A DNA stretch of 14,971 bases from Gammaproteobacteria bacterium (GCA_030599435.1 JAUVNZ010000011.1:1-14971), one strand, 5' to 3'. Counted from the stretch's first letter, positions 1 to 6,695 are shown. Notes: generated from the letters alone by a model not told the origin. Numbers and translations are program-made.

Positions 1-785
1 ACAAACCCTATTTTTTCAATTTCTTTAAATGGTCTGTATTGCCGGAAGTGCTAACGCTTATGGGTAGGGGAGGCATGCCATTGCTGGAATGGGGTTATTT
101 GTTACTAATCGCTACTTTTCTACAAGCGCTTGTCGTAAGTATTGCACTCATTCTATTACCCCTGGTATTTATAAAAAGAAATTCATCGGCGCAAGATAAT
201 GCCGGCGTACTACGTTGGCGTGCCTTTGGTTATTTTTTTGCATTGGGGCTTGCCTTTCTATTCATCGAGATTGCCTTTATCCAAAAATTCATCTTGTTTT
301 TGCATCACCCCCTTTTTGCTATAGCCGTTGTGCTAGCCGCCTTTTTAATATTCGCAGGATTAGGAAGCGCTTATTCCAGGCGATATAGTTTGCACAACAA
401 CCATAACAAAGGTATCAGGTGGGCTGTCAGCGGTATAATAATTCTGGGACTGCTTTACCTGTTGGTATTAGGACCTGCATTCTCGCTAATGTTAGGTTGG
501 CCAGCTCTATTTAAAGTGTTTATTGCCATTACGTTCATTGCACCACTGGCTTTCTGTATGGGTATGCCATTTCCACTTGGCCTTAGTTTACTGGGTAACA
601 GATCACAACACTTGATACCGTGGGTTTGGGGAGTTAATGGCTGCGCCTCAGTCCTTAGCGCGGTACTGGCAACCTTGCTGGCTATCCACCTCGGTTTTAC
701 AGTCGTCGTGGTGTTGGCATTGATTATCTATGGGGTAGGGGCATTTATTATGATTGCTCCGTCAAGTAAGCAAATCGAACAATAA
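1..785 (+). CDS. Spermidine synthase-like integral membrane protein, C-terminal part (5' end outside window)
   Basis: The frame is open to the left edge (base 3 onward reads KPYFFNFFKWSV before the first TTG at 39), so the real start lies upstream and at least 260 residues are visible. The visible part is almost all hydrophobic, with six or more membrane segments. Recognisable family stretches are FALGLAFLFIEIAFIQKF, the 'GLGSAYSRR' loop, 'CMGMPFPLGL' and 'WVWGVNGCASVLSAVLA'. These are typical of the C-terminal membrane half of large (roughly 700-800 aa) bacterial proteins that also carry a spermidine-synthase/SAM-methyltransferase-like Rossmann domain. That catalytic domain would lie outside the window, so the reaction cannot be judged here. 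The protein would sit in the inner membrane. It ends with TAA 10 bp before the DUF504 start, so the two are probably co-transcribed. Family assignment is fairly safe; substrate is unknown. Confidence 0.8.
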   Translation, partial: KPYFFNFFKWSVLPEVLTLMGRGGMPLLEWGYLLLIATFLQALVVSIALILLPLVFIKRNSSAQDNAGVLRWRAFGYFFALGLAFLFIEIAFIQKFILFLHHPLFAIAVVLAAFLIFAGLGSAYSRRYSLHNNHNKGIRWAVSGIIILGLLYLLVLGPAFSLMLGWPALFKVFIAITFIAPLAFCMGMPFPLGLSLLGNRSQHLIPWVWGVNGCASVLSAVLATLLAIHLGFTVVVVLALIIYGVGAFIMIAPSSKQIEQ

Positions 786-795
786 TTCACCCGTC

Positions 796-1050
796 ATGAA
801 GCCTATCCATGAAATCCTTAATCGCATTCGCTGGGATAAAGAATATGCCAGGGCAGACTTTAAGGTAGGTTATTATGATCGTATAGAGGACAAAGTAATT
901 ATTGTGCCTTTTCGTGAACTCTATTTTGATGAAGAGGATCACTTCGATTTTCAAATTCTCGATGAGGATGGGGTGACGCACACCATCCCACTACATCGAA
1001 TTAAAGAACTTTATAGAAATGGGGAACTTATCTGGTGTCGTCATCACTAG
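796..1050 (+). CDS. DUF504 (MJ1316-type) domain protein, 84 aa
   Basis: A compact single-domain protein starting MKPIHEILNRIRWDKEY and ending IPLHRIKELYRNGELIWCR. This matches my recollection of the DUF504/PF04457 family, also called the MJ1316 RNA cyclic-group end recognition domain: an N-terminal 'IRWD', a central 'F..GYYDR' strand, and a C-terminal 'PLHRI...Y..G..IW.R'. The family is best known from archaea and is proposed to touch RNA 3' ends, but no firm biochemical role is established. I chose the ATG at 796 because homology begins there. An in-frame TTG at 754 would add 14 residues that overlap the upstream gene. No clear Shine-Dalgarno precedes 796, which fits translational coupling to the membrane-protein gene that ends 10 bp upstream. 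Length is normal for the family. Confidence 0.8.
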   Translation: MKPIHEILNRIRWDKEYARADFKVGYYDRIEDKVIIVPFRELYFDEEDHFDFQILDEDGVTHTIPLHRIKELYRNGELIWCRHH

Positions 1051-1089
1051 GGGGGTATTGATTTCAGGGAAAATAGGATTCAAGGATAA

Positions 1090-1122
1090 ATAATTTTTAG
1101 GACTTCAATCTAAAAAAATTAT
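1090..1122 (+). terminator. AT-rich inverted repeat, possible weak terminator
   Basis: ATAATTTTTAG (1090-1100) and CTAAAAAAATTAT (1110-1122) are complementary apart from two extra A/T positions, with a 9-base loop. It follows the DUF504 stop codon and could end that transcript. The stem has almost no G/C, so it would be weak; it may be only AT-rich coincidence. Confidence 0.25.
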
Positions 1123-1179
1123 ATTCACACACTTGAGCTACACTTAGTTTGTAGCATTTAAATCACAGGAGATTTCCAA

Positions 1180-1365
1180 ATGATTCAACTGGATCTAAAC
1201 CAACAAGATACCGAAGTGCTAGCAGATGTCCTGGAAAACTATCTTTCTGATCTACGGATGGAAATATCAGCTACTGATTTGCATGACTACCGGGAAGGCT
1301 TGAAATCAAGAAAGGAGGTCCTGGTAAGGGTGCTGGATGAGCTTAAGGAATCAAAAGCCCATTAA
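1180..1365 (+). CDS. Small hypothetical protein, 61 aa
   Basis: I do not recognise this protein. It is short, charged and predicted mainly helical: 'DLNQQDTEVLADVLENYLSDLRMEI' could form one helix and the K/E/R-rich 'YREGLKSRKEVLVRVLDELKES' another, giving a helical hairpin. There is no signal peptide, cysteine or metal motif. The coding claim rests on a good ribosome site (CAGGAGA at 1166-1172, 7 bases before ATG) and a stop codon placed exactly against the opposite gene. Its TAA (1363-1365) overlaps the CheR stop, the two sharing the palindrome TTAA. A loose promoter-like TTGAGC (1133-1138) lies upstream. It is most likely a cytoplasmic accessory protein of unknown role. Confidence 0.65.
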   Translation: MIQLDLNQQDTEVLADVLENYLSDLRMEISATDLHDYREGLKSRKEVLVRVLDELKESKAH

Positions 1366-2198
1366 TCAGGATTTGCTCGCAGATAAATACCCAGGCGTTT
1401 GGACCACATTTTAAATCCTTCGCACTCGGGGGGTAATTCCTCATGTACACCAATCATTAAAACGCCACCATTATCCAGGCTGGCATGTATTCGCTGCGCG
1501 ATTTCTTTTTGTAGCGACGTATCATAATAGGTAAATGCCAGGTTACGACAACAGATCAGATGAAATAATGGTTCCTTTTCGTTCGCGGGTGATTCCTGGC
1601 GCAGGTCCTGACAACGGAACTCAATATTGGATTGATAATCAGGACGCAGGCAAAACTGATCATTATGTTTCTTAAATGCCGCTTCTCGCCATGCGGGTGC
1701 CATGTTTTTAATCGCGGAGTATGGGTAACAGGCACTTCGGGCACGTTTTATCATTTCGGGATTGATCTCAGTGCCTATAATAGACAGCCTAATGGCAGGG
1801 AAGCGGGATTGAAACTGCATCGCCCATAACAGCGCCAGAGTATAAGGTTCCTCACCGGCACCAGAACCTGCACACCAGATACGCAATTCCGTTTCCTGGC
1901 GTTGTTCGATGGTATGAAGCAGCCTGGGGAATACCTGTTCTTCCAGAAAGGCAAACACCATCTTGTCACGATAAAAGCGAGAAATGGTGATTTGACAGAG
2001 TTTATCCAGTTCGGGCCACTCTTCGACATGTTCATCAAGATAGCTACGGTAGGTTTGCAGGTTATCCAGATGCAACTGTTCTATACGTCGCTGCAAGCGT
2101 TTGCAGACCTGACCGCGTACCTTGCGAAAGCCAGGCCAACGCATATGCATGTGCGGTAAAGCCCATTGTAGAAACTGAACACACTCCGAGTCGTTCAT
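1362..2198 (-). CDS. CheR-type SAM-dependent protein methyltransferase, stand-alone
   Basis: A 278-aa protein with the layout of CheR, which methylates glutamate side chains of chemoreceptors using S-adenosylmethionine. There is an N-terminal helical domain with 'TISRFYRD' (residues 71-78; family T/S-x-FFRD), then the SAM-binding fold. Its motifs are 'IWCAGSGAGEEPYTLAL' (107-123), 'GTEINPEMIKRAR' (142-154) and 'CCRNLAFTYY' (216-225, matching the family CRNxxIYF). Length is normal (about 275). No receptor, CheA, CheW or CheB gene is visible, so the target could be non-chemotactic; stand-alone CheR-like enzymes are common. Its ATG is 50 bp after the stop of the SAM-synthetase gene on the same strand, so the SAM maker and SAM user may be co-transcribed. 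The ribosome site is weak (CAGAGAC). The methyltransferase fold is secure; the glutamate target is inferred. Confidence 0.87.
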   Translation of the reverse strand: MNDSECVQFLQWALPHMHMRWPGFRKVRGQVCKRLQRRIEQLHLDNLQTYRSYLDEHVEEWPELDKLCQITISRFYRDKMVFAFLEEQVFPRLLHTIEQRQETELRIWCAGSGAGEEPYTLALLWAMQFQSRFPAIRLSIIGTEINPEMIKRARSACYPYSAIKNMAPAWREAAFKKHNDQFCLRPDYQSNIEFRCQDLRQESPANEKEPLFHLICCRNLAFTYYDTSLQKEIAQRIHASLDNGGVLMIGVHEELPPECEGFKMWSKRLGIYLRANPD

Positions 2199-2248
2199 GA
2201 TGTCTCTGTTGTTTGTGATCGTTACACTCTAAATAAGGCAATGTAGAT

Positions 2249-3454
2249 TTAATAAACCCTAATTAAACCAGCGATAAGTTCTTGCTGGATTTGTATGCTG
2301 TTGGAAAGTTTACTTTGCACAATCTCTTCGACGCGCGATTTTACTACATCGATGGTAATTCCATTTTGTAAAACAAGTCGCAAATCTATGGCTTGAGGTT
2401 CATTGATGGGGCTGCCTATTCGACTGACAAGATAACAATAGGCCTCACGTACTTCATCGAGATCACCTACCAGGGTATCCGCAATCTGTTGGGCGATGAT
2501 GTTGTAGAGTTTTCCCACGTGCGTTACCGGATTTTTACCAGCGGCAGCCTCCATATTCATGGGACGATAGGGTGTAATGAGACCATTCACTCGATTACCA
2601 CGGCCCACTTCACCATCATCTCCCGATTCCGCAGAAGTACCAGTCACGGTTAGATAGAGACTCTCTGAGGCAATCTCATCGGCTGCATTCACACTCACCG
2701 TTATTGGCGCATTGATTTCCTTTGCCGCTACCTGCTCAACTAATTTACTAAGTTGAGCCTTTTTACTTACATAGTCATCCACATCAGAGATATGCCGATC
2801 GATAAAGGCGCAGGCGATGGTAAGTTCAATGCTATCGTCACGACGCACTCCCATGACCTTGATATCTTCCCCAATCTCTGGATGCACAGACTTGATATCT
2901 GAAGCGTTGAGATATTTTTCCACTTGCAACACAACACGTTCCAATTCACTTAATGGGGCATATCCCACACCGCAAGAAGTATCATTAGCCAGGGCAATGC
3001 CCGTCTCTTCCTGTCGCAGATATAGATCCACCAGGTCGGGCGAACCGGGTCTGATCAGGCTATGTATTTTTACGTGTTTATCAGGATTCAGGGCATGAAA
3101 ATGTGATCGCAGCCAGTTTGAGCAACTTTCTTGCACTAGTTCGTCAAGCGGTACCTTGATGCCTTTGTATTCGCAAGTCGCCCGGCCAGCGAGAAAAATT
3201 TCCATGGGGGCCAGTATCTTGCCACCCCCAAAAGCAGGCTGAGAGGAACCACCCCAAAGCAGGGCCTTATCTACGTTGTGGTGCATTACCAGTCCGAATT
3301 GTTCGAGATAAAATCGACTCAAGGCTCTGCTCAACTCTTCGGCAAGCGCATCGCACACCGTATCCGGGTGGCCAATACCCTTACGTTCTACAATCTCCAC
3401 AGGTTGCGTGACATGTGAAGTTGAATCCAGCGTTGTAATAGTGAGTGACTGCAT
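2249..3454 (-). CDS. Archaeal-type methionine adenosyltransferase (S-adenosylmethionine synthetase)
   Basis: Makes S-adenosylmethionine from methionine and ATP. The sequence follows the archaeal AdoMet synthetase family (PF01941/COG1812) and not bacterial MetK. Diagnostic stretches are 'ERKGIGHPDTVCD' (23-35), 'HHNVDKALLWGG' (58-69), 'GGGK' (76-79), 'ANDTSCGVGYAPLSE' (156-170), 'TGTSAESGDDGEVGRGNR' (271-288) and 'GLITPYRPMNMEAAAGKNPV' (291-310). The 401-aa length is full size for that family, and all these signature blocks are intact, so it looks functional. The start ATG has AAAGG 8 bases upstream. A palindromic MITE-like element begins about 25 bp upstream and separates the gene from the membrane-protein gene in the same direction. 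CheR follows 50 bp downstream. A housekeeping MetK probably exists elsewhere. Archaeal-type copies occur sporadically in bacteria, so transfer is plausible. Confidence 0.93.
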   Translation of the reverse strand: MQSLTITTLDSTSHVTQPVEIVERKGIGHPDTVCDALAEELSRALSRFYLEQFGLVMHHNVDKALLWGGSSQPAFGGGKILAPMEIFLAGRATCEYKGIKVPLDELVQESCSNWLRSHFHALNPDKHVKIHSLIRPGSPDLVDLYLRQEETGIALANDTSCGVGYAPLSELERVVLQVEKYLNASDIKSVHPEIGEDIKVMGVRRDDSIELTIACAFIDRHISDVDDYVSKKAQLSKLVEQVAAKEINAPITVSVNAADEIASESLYLTVTGTSAESGDDGEVGRGNRVNGLITPYRPMNMEAAAGKNPVTHVGKLYNIIAQQIADTLVGDLDEVREAYCYLVSRIGSPINEPQAIDLRLVLQNGITIDVVKSRVEEIVQSKLSNSIQIQQELIAGLIRVY

Positions 3455-3479
3455 AGCTGAACCTTTATTTCAAATGCGT

Positions 3480-3645
3480 TAGGGAGTCTCTGATCAATTC
3501 ATGGAACGAGACCTTGCGGCTAAATTCTTTCATTACTGCGTTGCGAATCTTGCCAATAGGCCTGCTATTGCCTGCGATTCGCGCCTTGTACTGAAATCCT
3601 TTATCTCGCAATTTCACTGTCCCAGAATTAATCAGAGGCTCCCTA
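3480..3645. mobile_element. MITE-like non-autonomous element, palindromic along its full length
   Basis: The ends are 21-bp terminal inverted repeats, TAGGGAGTCTCTGATCAATTC at 3480-3500 and its near-exact inverse at 3625-3645 (two mismatches), bounded by TA on both sides as in a TA target duplication. The interior is also an imperfect palindrome centred near 3562. CAATAG (3554-3559) pairs with CTATTG (3565-3570) around a GCCTG loop, GCGAATC (3543-3549) pairs with GATTCGC (3576-3582), and blocks resembling TTTCA-TAC and TTGCG recur symmetrically further out. It encodes no transposase. A non-autonomous IS derivative (IS5- or IS630-like by its TA flank) is the best guess, but the parent family is not identified. 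Transcribed from either strand it would fold into a long hairpin. Confidence 0.75.
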
Positions 3646-3994
3646 GGTATTCACTCGGCGGATCAAGCCAGCCGAGTAAAACAAAAATGATCATTACTAA
3701 AGAATATACCACTGAAACAAGCAAACTGCGTTTCACGCTAATAGTTCGGCGGCTTCGGTAGACCAAACCTTCGCCTCCCCAATGCAGCAATAAAAATCCA
3801 AGCAGGTTCGTGATCCAATAGCCAAGTACAAAACTCGGTAAAAAGAGCAGCTCTGAAACTAGCGAAAAGGGAAGTGAAAATAAATACGCCAGCGGCACAT
3901 TAACAACAAGATCATTCCACCAAGACAAAGGGGAAAGAATAAAACCTACACTGATAAGCAAGATATCTATTGGACGGCGTTTCATGACGCTCAA
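3632..3994 (-). CDS. Small membrane protein of unknown function, 3' end formed by the MITE-like element
   Basis: I do not recognise this 120-aa family. It has about three hydrophobic segments: residues 10-22; a longer 31-72 block rich in L, F and V with 'FVLGYWITNLLGFLLLHW', possibly two spans; and 90-109. A basic loop 'YRSRRTISVKR' (about 79-89) separates the last segment. The TTG at 3994 is preferred as start because AGGAGG sits 6 bases upstream (4001-4006 on the plus strand); the next ATG (3985) would be 15 bases away. The last four codons and the TGA stop (3632-3634) fall in the terminal repeat of the inserted element, so the native C-terminus was probably altered. It starts 31 bp after the nitroreductase stop, suggesting one transcript. 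Inner-membrane location is likely; function is unknown. Confidence 0.65.
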   Translation of the reverse strand: MSVMKRRPIDILLISVGFILSPLSWWNDLVVNVPLAYLFSLPFSLVSELLFLPSFVLGYWITNLLGFLLLHWGGEGLVYRSRRTISVKRSLLVSVVYSLVMIIFVLLGWLDPPSEYLGSL

Positions 3995-4025
3995 TCTGGC
4001 CCTCCTGCTTGCTTGGTGGATTATT

Positions 4026-4718
4026 CTATTGTGCGGGATAACCCACCGTCTGTGTCAGCACAATGTATTGTTCATCCCTTAACCCCATGGCTTTGGACAA
4101 AGATTTTTTATCAATCCAACCACGCGCCACTGTCGCTAAACCCTCAGATGCACAATACAAATAAACATTCTGCACAATTGCACCCGTGGCAACGGCTGCT
4201 ACTACTAAAGCCGCATCCCGCGGAACATCTTTCATACGTGCAAAGTCCACAACATATATCAGATTTACTGGTGCAGAGCCTGGGAATTTTTGTTTTCCAG
4301 TCAATGCGCGAATATCTTTCTCTAGTACGAGTTGCAAAGCATTTTGAAATGCATCGTAGAGATAGAGCCCCTTACTCAAGGTGATATACACGTCAATCTC
4401 CTGGCGATTATGTGCCGAGGGTGCCGTACGTTTTCCTTCCTCCGGCCGATTCACTCCATACGCAGCCCATAACAGGTTCGCCAGCTGCTGGCGAGGTACA
4501 GCCTTGGTCGAAAACTCGCGAGTGGATTTACGCGATTTCAGTACTTGCATGAGTGGTTTACCCGCATCCATTCGTACTTGGGGCAATGCAATAGCGCCAG
4601 GTACTTTTTCGACAGCCTTTATTTCGACAGGAAGTGCCGCGAATAGGCAAGAATAGCTTCCGCTAATTACAGCAGATGTGGCAAACACTGCTAGCAATCC
4701 AATGGGCGTAAGGTTCAT
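4026..4718 (-). CDS. SagB/nitroreductase-like oxidoreductase, probably exported
   Basis: A 230-aa member of the FMN-dependent nitroreductase superfamily, closest in appearance to SagB/ThcOx-like and stand-alone 'SagB family' proteins. Seen in the sequence are an N-terminal 'SRKSTREF' FMN-phosphate-type motif (residues about 62-69), 'QLANLLWAAYGVNR' and 'RTAPSAHNRQEIDVYI' (typical '..PSAGa..pi..yv'), a central 'GAIVQNVYLYCASEGLATV' and the terminal 'TVGYPA'. Before this lies a hydrophobic stretch MNLTPIGLLAVFATSAVISG consistent with a signal peptide, cleaved near 'SCLFA-ALP'; there is no proper lipobox. The ATG at 4718 gives a clean signal peptide; an in-frame TTG at 4730 is the alternative and neither has a strong ribosome site. 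No RiPP cyclodehydratase is adjacent, so azoline oxidation is not implied. Substrate unknown. Confidence 0.8.
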   Translation of the reverse strand: MNLTPIGLLAVFATSAVISGSYSCLFAALPVEIKAVEKVPGAIALPQVRMDAGKPLMQVLKSRKSTREFSTKAVPRQQLANLLWAAYGVNRPEEGKRTAPSAHNRQEIDVYITLSKGLYLYDAFQNALQLVLEKDIRALTGKQKFPGSAPVNLIYVVDFARMKDVPRDAALVVAAVATGAIVQNVYLYCASEGLATVARGWIDKKSLSKAMGLRDEQYIVLTQTVGYPAQ

Positions 4719-4772
4719 CAAGCTGCTCAATTATTGAGGACTCTATCTATAGATTAGCTCTTTTTTTGCGCG

Positions 4773-4792
4773 GGCGTTACATAAGTAACGCC
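4773..4792. promoter_or_regulatory. Perfect 8-bp palindrome in a divergent intergenic region
   Basis: GGCGTTAC (4773-4780), loop ATAA, GTAACGCC (4785-4792). It lies between the divergent starts of the nitroreductase gene (4718, minus) and the hemolysin III gene (4896, plus). On neither strand is it followed by a T-run (the T7 tract at 4761-4767 lies on the wrong side for a plus-strand terminator), so an operator or a 5'-UTR hairpin of the minus-strand gene is more likely than a terminator. Confidence 0.45.
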
Positions 4793-4895
4793 TGTATTGG
4801 GAACCTGGCCAACAAGAAACAGACTATTATTAATGGAAAGATGAAAAGATTAAGGTCTCTAATTCAATATTTTAGACTAGAAATGGCGACGGCTT

Positions 4896-5519
4896 ATGGA
4901 CCGGGGAGAGAAACTAAACACCATCACACATCTGGTCGGTGCCAGTGCGGCTCTAATAGGCCTTGTGGTCATTGTTGTATTCGCTTCTTTGAAAGGGGAT
5001 CCCTGGAAAATCATCAGTTTTAGCATTTATGGGACAACATTGTTCGGGCTTTATGTTGTATCAACGATATATCATGGTTCTCGTAAGAAATTAAAGAAGG
5101 TCTTTTCTGTTTTAGATCATCAGGCTATTTATTTATTGATTGCGGGTACTTATACACCATTTACCCTGGTTACCTTACGTGGGGCATGGGGTTGGACTTT
5201 GTTCGGTGCGATTTGGTGTATCGCTGCATTCGGAATGATCCTTGATGCATTGCCAAACATACGAAAGGGGCGACGCATCTTACCGGTGGTCATCTACCTC
5301 ATCATGGGTTGGTTGGTCTTAATCGCATTGGGGCCTTTGTTGCACAATTTGCCTATGATGGGTTTTTTATGGTTAGCAACAGGTGGTTTTCTTTACACGG
5401 CTGGTATTGTGTTCTATGCGTTATCTAACCGTTTTGTTTATGCGCATGCCATTTGGCATCTTTTTGTAATTGCGGGAAGTGTTTGCCACTACATTTCCAT
5501 TTTTATGTATGTTGCTTGA
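4896..5519 (+). CDS. Hemolysin III / PAQR family seven-helix membrane protein
   Basis: A 207-aa inner-membrane protein with seven hydrophobic segments and the metal-site residues of the PAQR/hemolysin III superfamily (PF03006). These are 'NTITHLVG' at the N-terminus, 'STIYH' (S56, H60) in the second helix, 'LDHQAIYLLIAGTYTPF' (D74 region) in the third, and 'HAIWHLFVIAGSVCHY' (H184, H188, H198) at the end. In eukaryotic relatives this Ser/His/Asp/His set binds zinc and supports ceramidase-like activity. In bacteria the role is unclear, and the 'hemolysin' label comes from heterologous expression of the Bacillus cereus protein. Length is typical. The ATG at 4896 is chosen because the family conservation starts there; the ribosome site is weak (GGCGACGG). 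It heads a same-strand cluster with the hydrolase 54 bp downstream. Confidence 0.92.
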   Translation: MDRGEKLNTITHLVGASAALIGLVVIVVFASLKGDPWKIISFSIYGTTLFGLYVVSTIYHGSRKKLKKVFSVLDHQAIYLLIAGTYTPFTLVTLRGAWGWTLFGAIWCIAAFGMILDALPNIRKGRRILPVVIYLIMGWLVLIALGPLLHNLPMMGFLWLATGGFLYTAGIVFYALSNRFVYAHAIWHLFVIAGSVCHYISIFMYVA

Positions 5520-5573
5520 TGCGAAGAGTGGAAAAAACCGGGATTGGGTATTAATTGGATTTGGTGAACCTGG

Positions 5574-6416
5574 ATGAAATATAAAATGCTTGGAAGTGTT
5601 TTGCTATCGATTCTTGTTCTATGTCTATTCGGTGGGTGGATGTATTTCCAACAACCGTCGATGATTTTTTATCCCGTCCGAAACTTGAGCGCAACACCAG
5701 CAGATTGGGGGCTTCAATACGAAGATGTGGCACTAAAGTCTGTTGATGGAATTCGCTTACATGGTTGGTACATACCATATGCGGAAAGGGATCGTGTTTT
5801 GCTCTTTTTTCATGGTAATGCAGGCAATATGTCACATCGCGGGGAATCGATCGAGATATTCCATAGACTCGGACTCAATATATTCATTTTTGATTACCGG
5901 GGTTATGGACAAAGTGAAGGCAAACCCAGCGAATCAGGCCTTTATGCTGATGCGCGAGCTGCATGGCAATATCTTACGGATACGAAAGGCTTTAAAAAAG
6001 AGAATATCACTATCTTTGGACGGTCGCTTGGTGGGGCGGTGGCCGCTGAATTGGCAGCAGAGGTCCAACCCGGATCTTTGATTCTCGAATCGACGTTCAG
6101 TTCTGCGAAAGAAATGGCCAATACTGTATTACCGGTAATGTCACACTTAGTACCTTTGAGGTTTGAATTTGAAACGGCCGTATATATCAAACAAGTTTCA
6201 TCGCCCTTGCTTATAGTCCATAGCCCTGATGACGAGATAATTCCATATCGGTTAGGTGAAAAAGTTTATCAAGCGGCCAATGAGCCCAAGTCATTTCTAA
6301 AATTACAGGGTGACCATAATGGAGGGTTTCTTATGAGCCAACCCAGATATGAGCAGGAACTTGGGAAGTTCCTGTTAACGCATGGTTACAACAAACAGCT
6401 TGCCGATGAACCTTAA
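5574..6416 (+). CDS. Membrane-anchored alpha/beta hydrolase (BEM46/YfhR-like)
   Basis: A 280-aa serine hydrolase of the alpha/beta fold. An N-terminal transmembrane anchor (about residues 6-25) is followed by 'QQPSMIFYPVRNL', typical of the BEM46/ABHD13/YfhR group. The catalytic set is visible: oxyanion loop 'FFHGNAGN' (78-85), nucleophile elbow 'GRSLGG' with Ser151, acid in 'SPDDEIIPY' (Asp219 or Asp220), and His248 in 'GDHNGGF'. 'YRGYGQSEGKPSE' is another family block. The protein is expected to be anchored in the inner membrane with the catalytic domain on one face; the natural substrate, probably an ester or thioester, is not known for the group. It is preceded by the PAQR gene and followed 12 bp later by the 88-aa gene, so the three are probably one operon. 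The ATG at 5574 follows a poor ribosome site. Confidence 0.9.
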   Translation: MKYKMLGSVLLSILVLCLFGGWMYFQQPSMIFYPVRNLSATPADWGLQYEDVALKSVDGIRLHGWYIPYAERDRVLLFFHGNAGNMSHRGESIEIFHRLGLNIFIFDYRGYGQSEGKPSESGLYADARAAWQYLTDTKGFKKENITIFGRSLGGAVAAELAAEVQPGSLILESTFSSAKEMANTVLPVMSHLVPLRFEFETAVYIKQVSSPLLIVHSPDDEIIPYRLGEKVYQAANEPKSFLKLQGDHNGGFLMSQPRYEQELGKFLLTHGYNKQLADEP

Positions 6417-6428
6417 GGGTGAGTCAAT

Positions 6429-6695
6429 ATGAACAAGCAGAATCTCACTATTACTGTCGAGTGTTATGCAGGACACCGGGGTGAAGAGTCCCCTCGACGT
6501 TTTTTTCTCGGAGAGAAACCAGTGGAGGTAAGCGAAATCCTTGACCGTTGGTTAGCGCCTGATCATCGTTACTTTAAACTACGAGGAGATGATGAGGCTG
6601 TGTATATCATCCGGCATGATGTGAAAACAGGGCAGTGGGAGTTAACCATGTTTGATAGTGGGAAGTTGGATCAAGCGCAATTGTCATCAACATAG
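6429..6695 (+). CDS. Conserved-type hypothetical protein, 88 aa
   Basis: A small soluble protein that I recognise only as a recurring unnamed proteobacterial type. The pattern is 'VECYAGHRGEESPRRFFLG' then 'VEVSEILDRWLAPDHRYFKL' then 'YIIRHDVKTGQWELTMFD', which suggests an all-beta fold with a basic first half. The last dozen residues are polar and probably disordered. No catalytic motif is evident; the single cysteine (about residue 13) is not part of a pair. It begins 12 bp after the hydrolase stop with GGGTGAG just upstream of the ATG, so it is very likely the third gene of that transcript. Its stop is 41 bp from the end of the convergent DUF6763-like gene. Function unknown. Confidence 0.75.
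   Translation: MNKQNLTITVECYAGHRGEESPRRFFLGEKPVEVSEILDRWLAPDHRYFKLRGDDEAVYIIRHDVKTGQWELTMFDSGKLDQAQLSST

Noticed and set aside
754..795. TTG-initiated N-terminal extension of the DUF504 protein
   Set aside because: The 14 extra residues overlap the upstream gene and lie outside the domain; ATG at 796 fits the family start.
3501..3761. Plus-strand 86-codon open frame over the palindromic element
   Set aside because: It starts inside the terminal repeat, crosses the element and runs antisense into the membrane-protein gene; no family resemblance and no ribosome site.
4761..4792. Intrinsic terminator at the 4773-4792 hairpin
   Set aside because: The T-run lies before the stem on the plus strand and appears as an A-run after it on the minus strand, so neither direction gives a stem followed by U residues.
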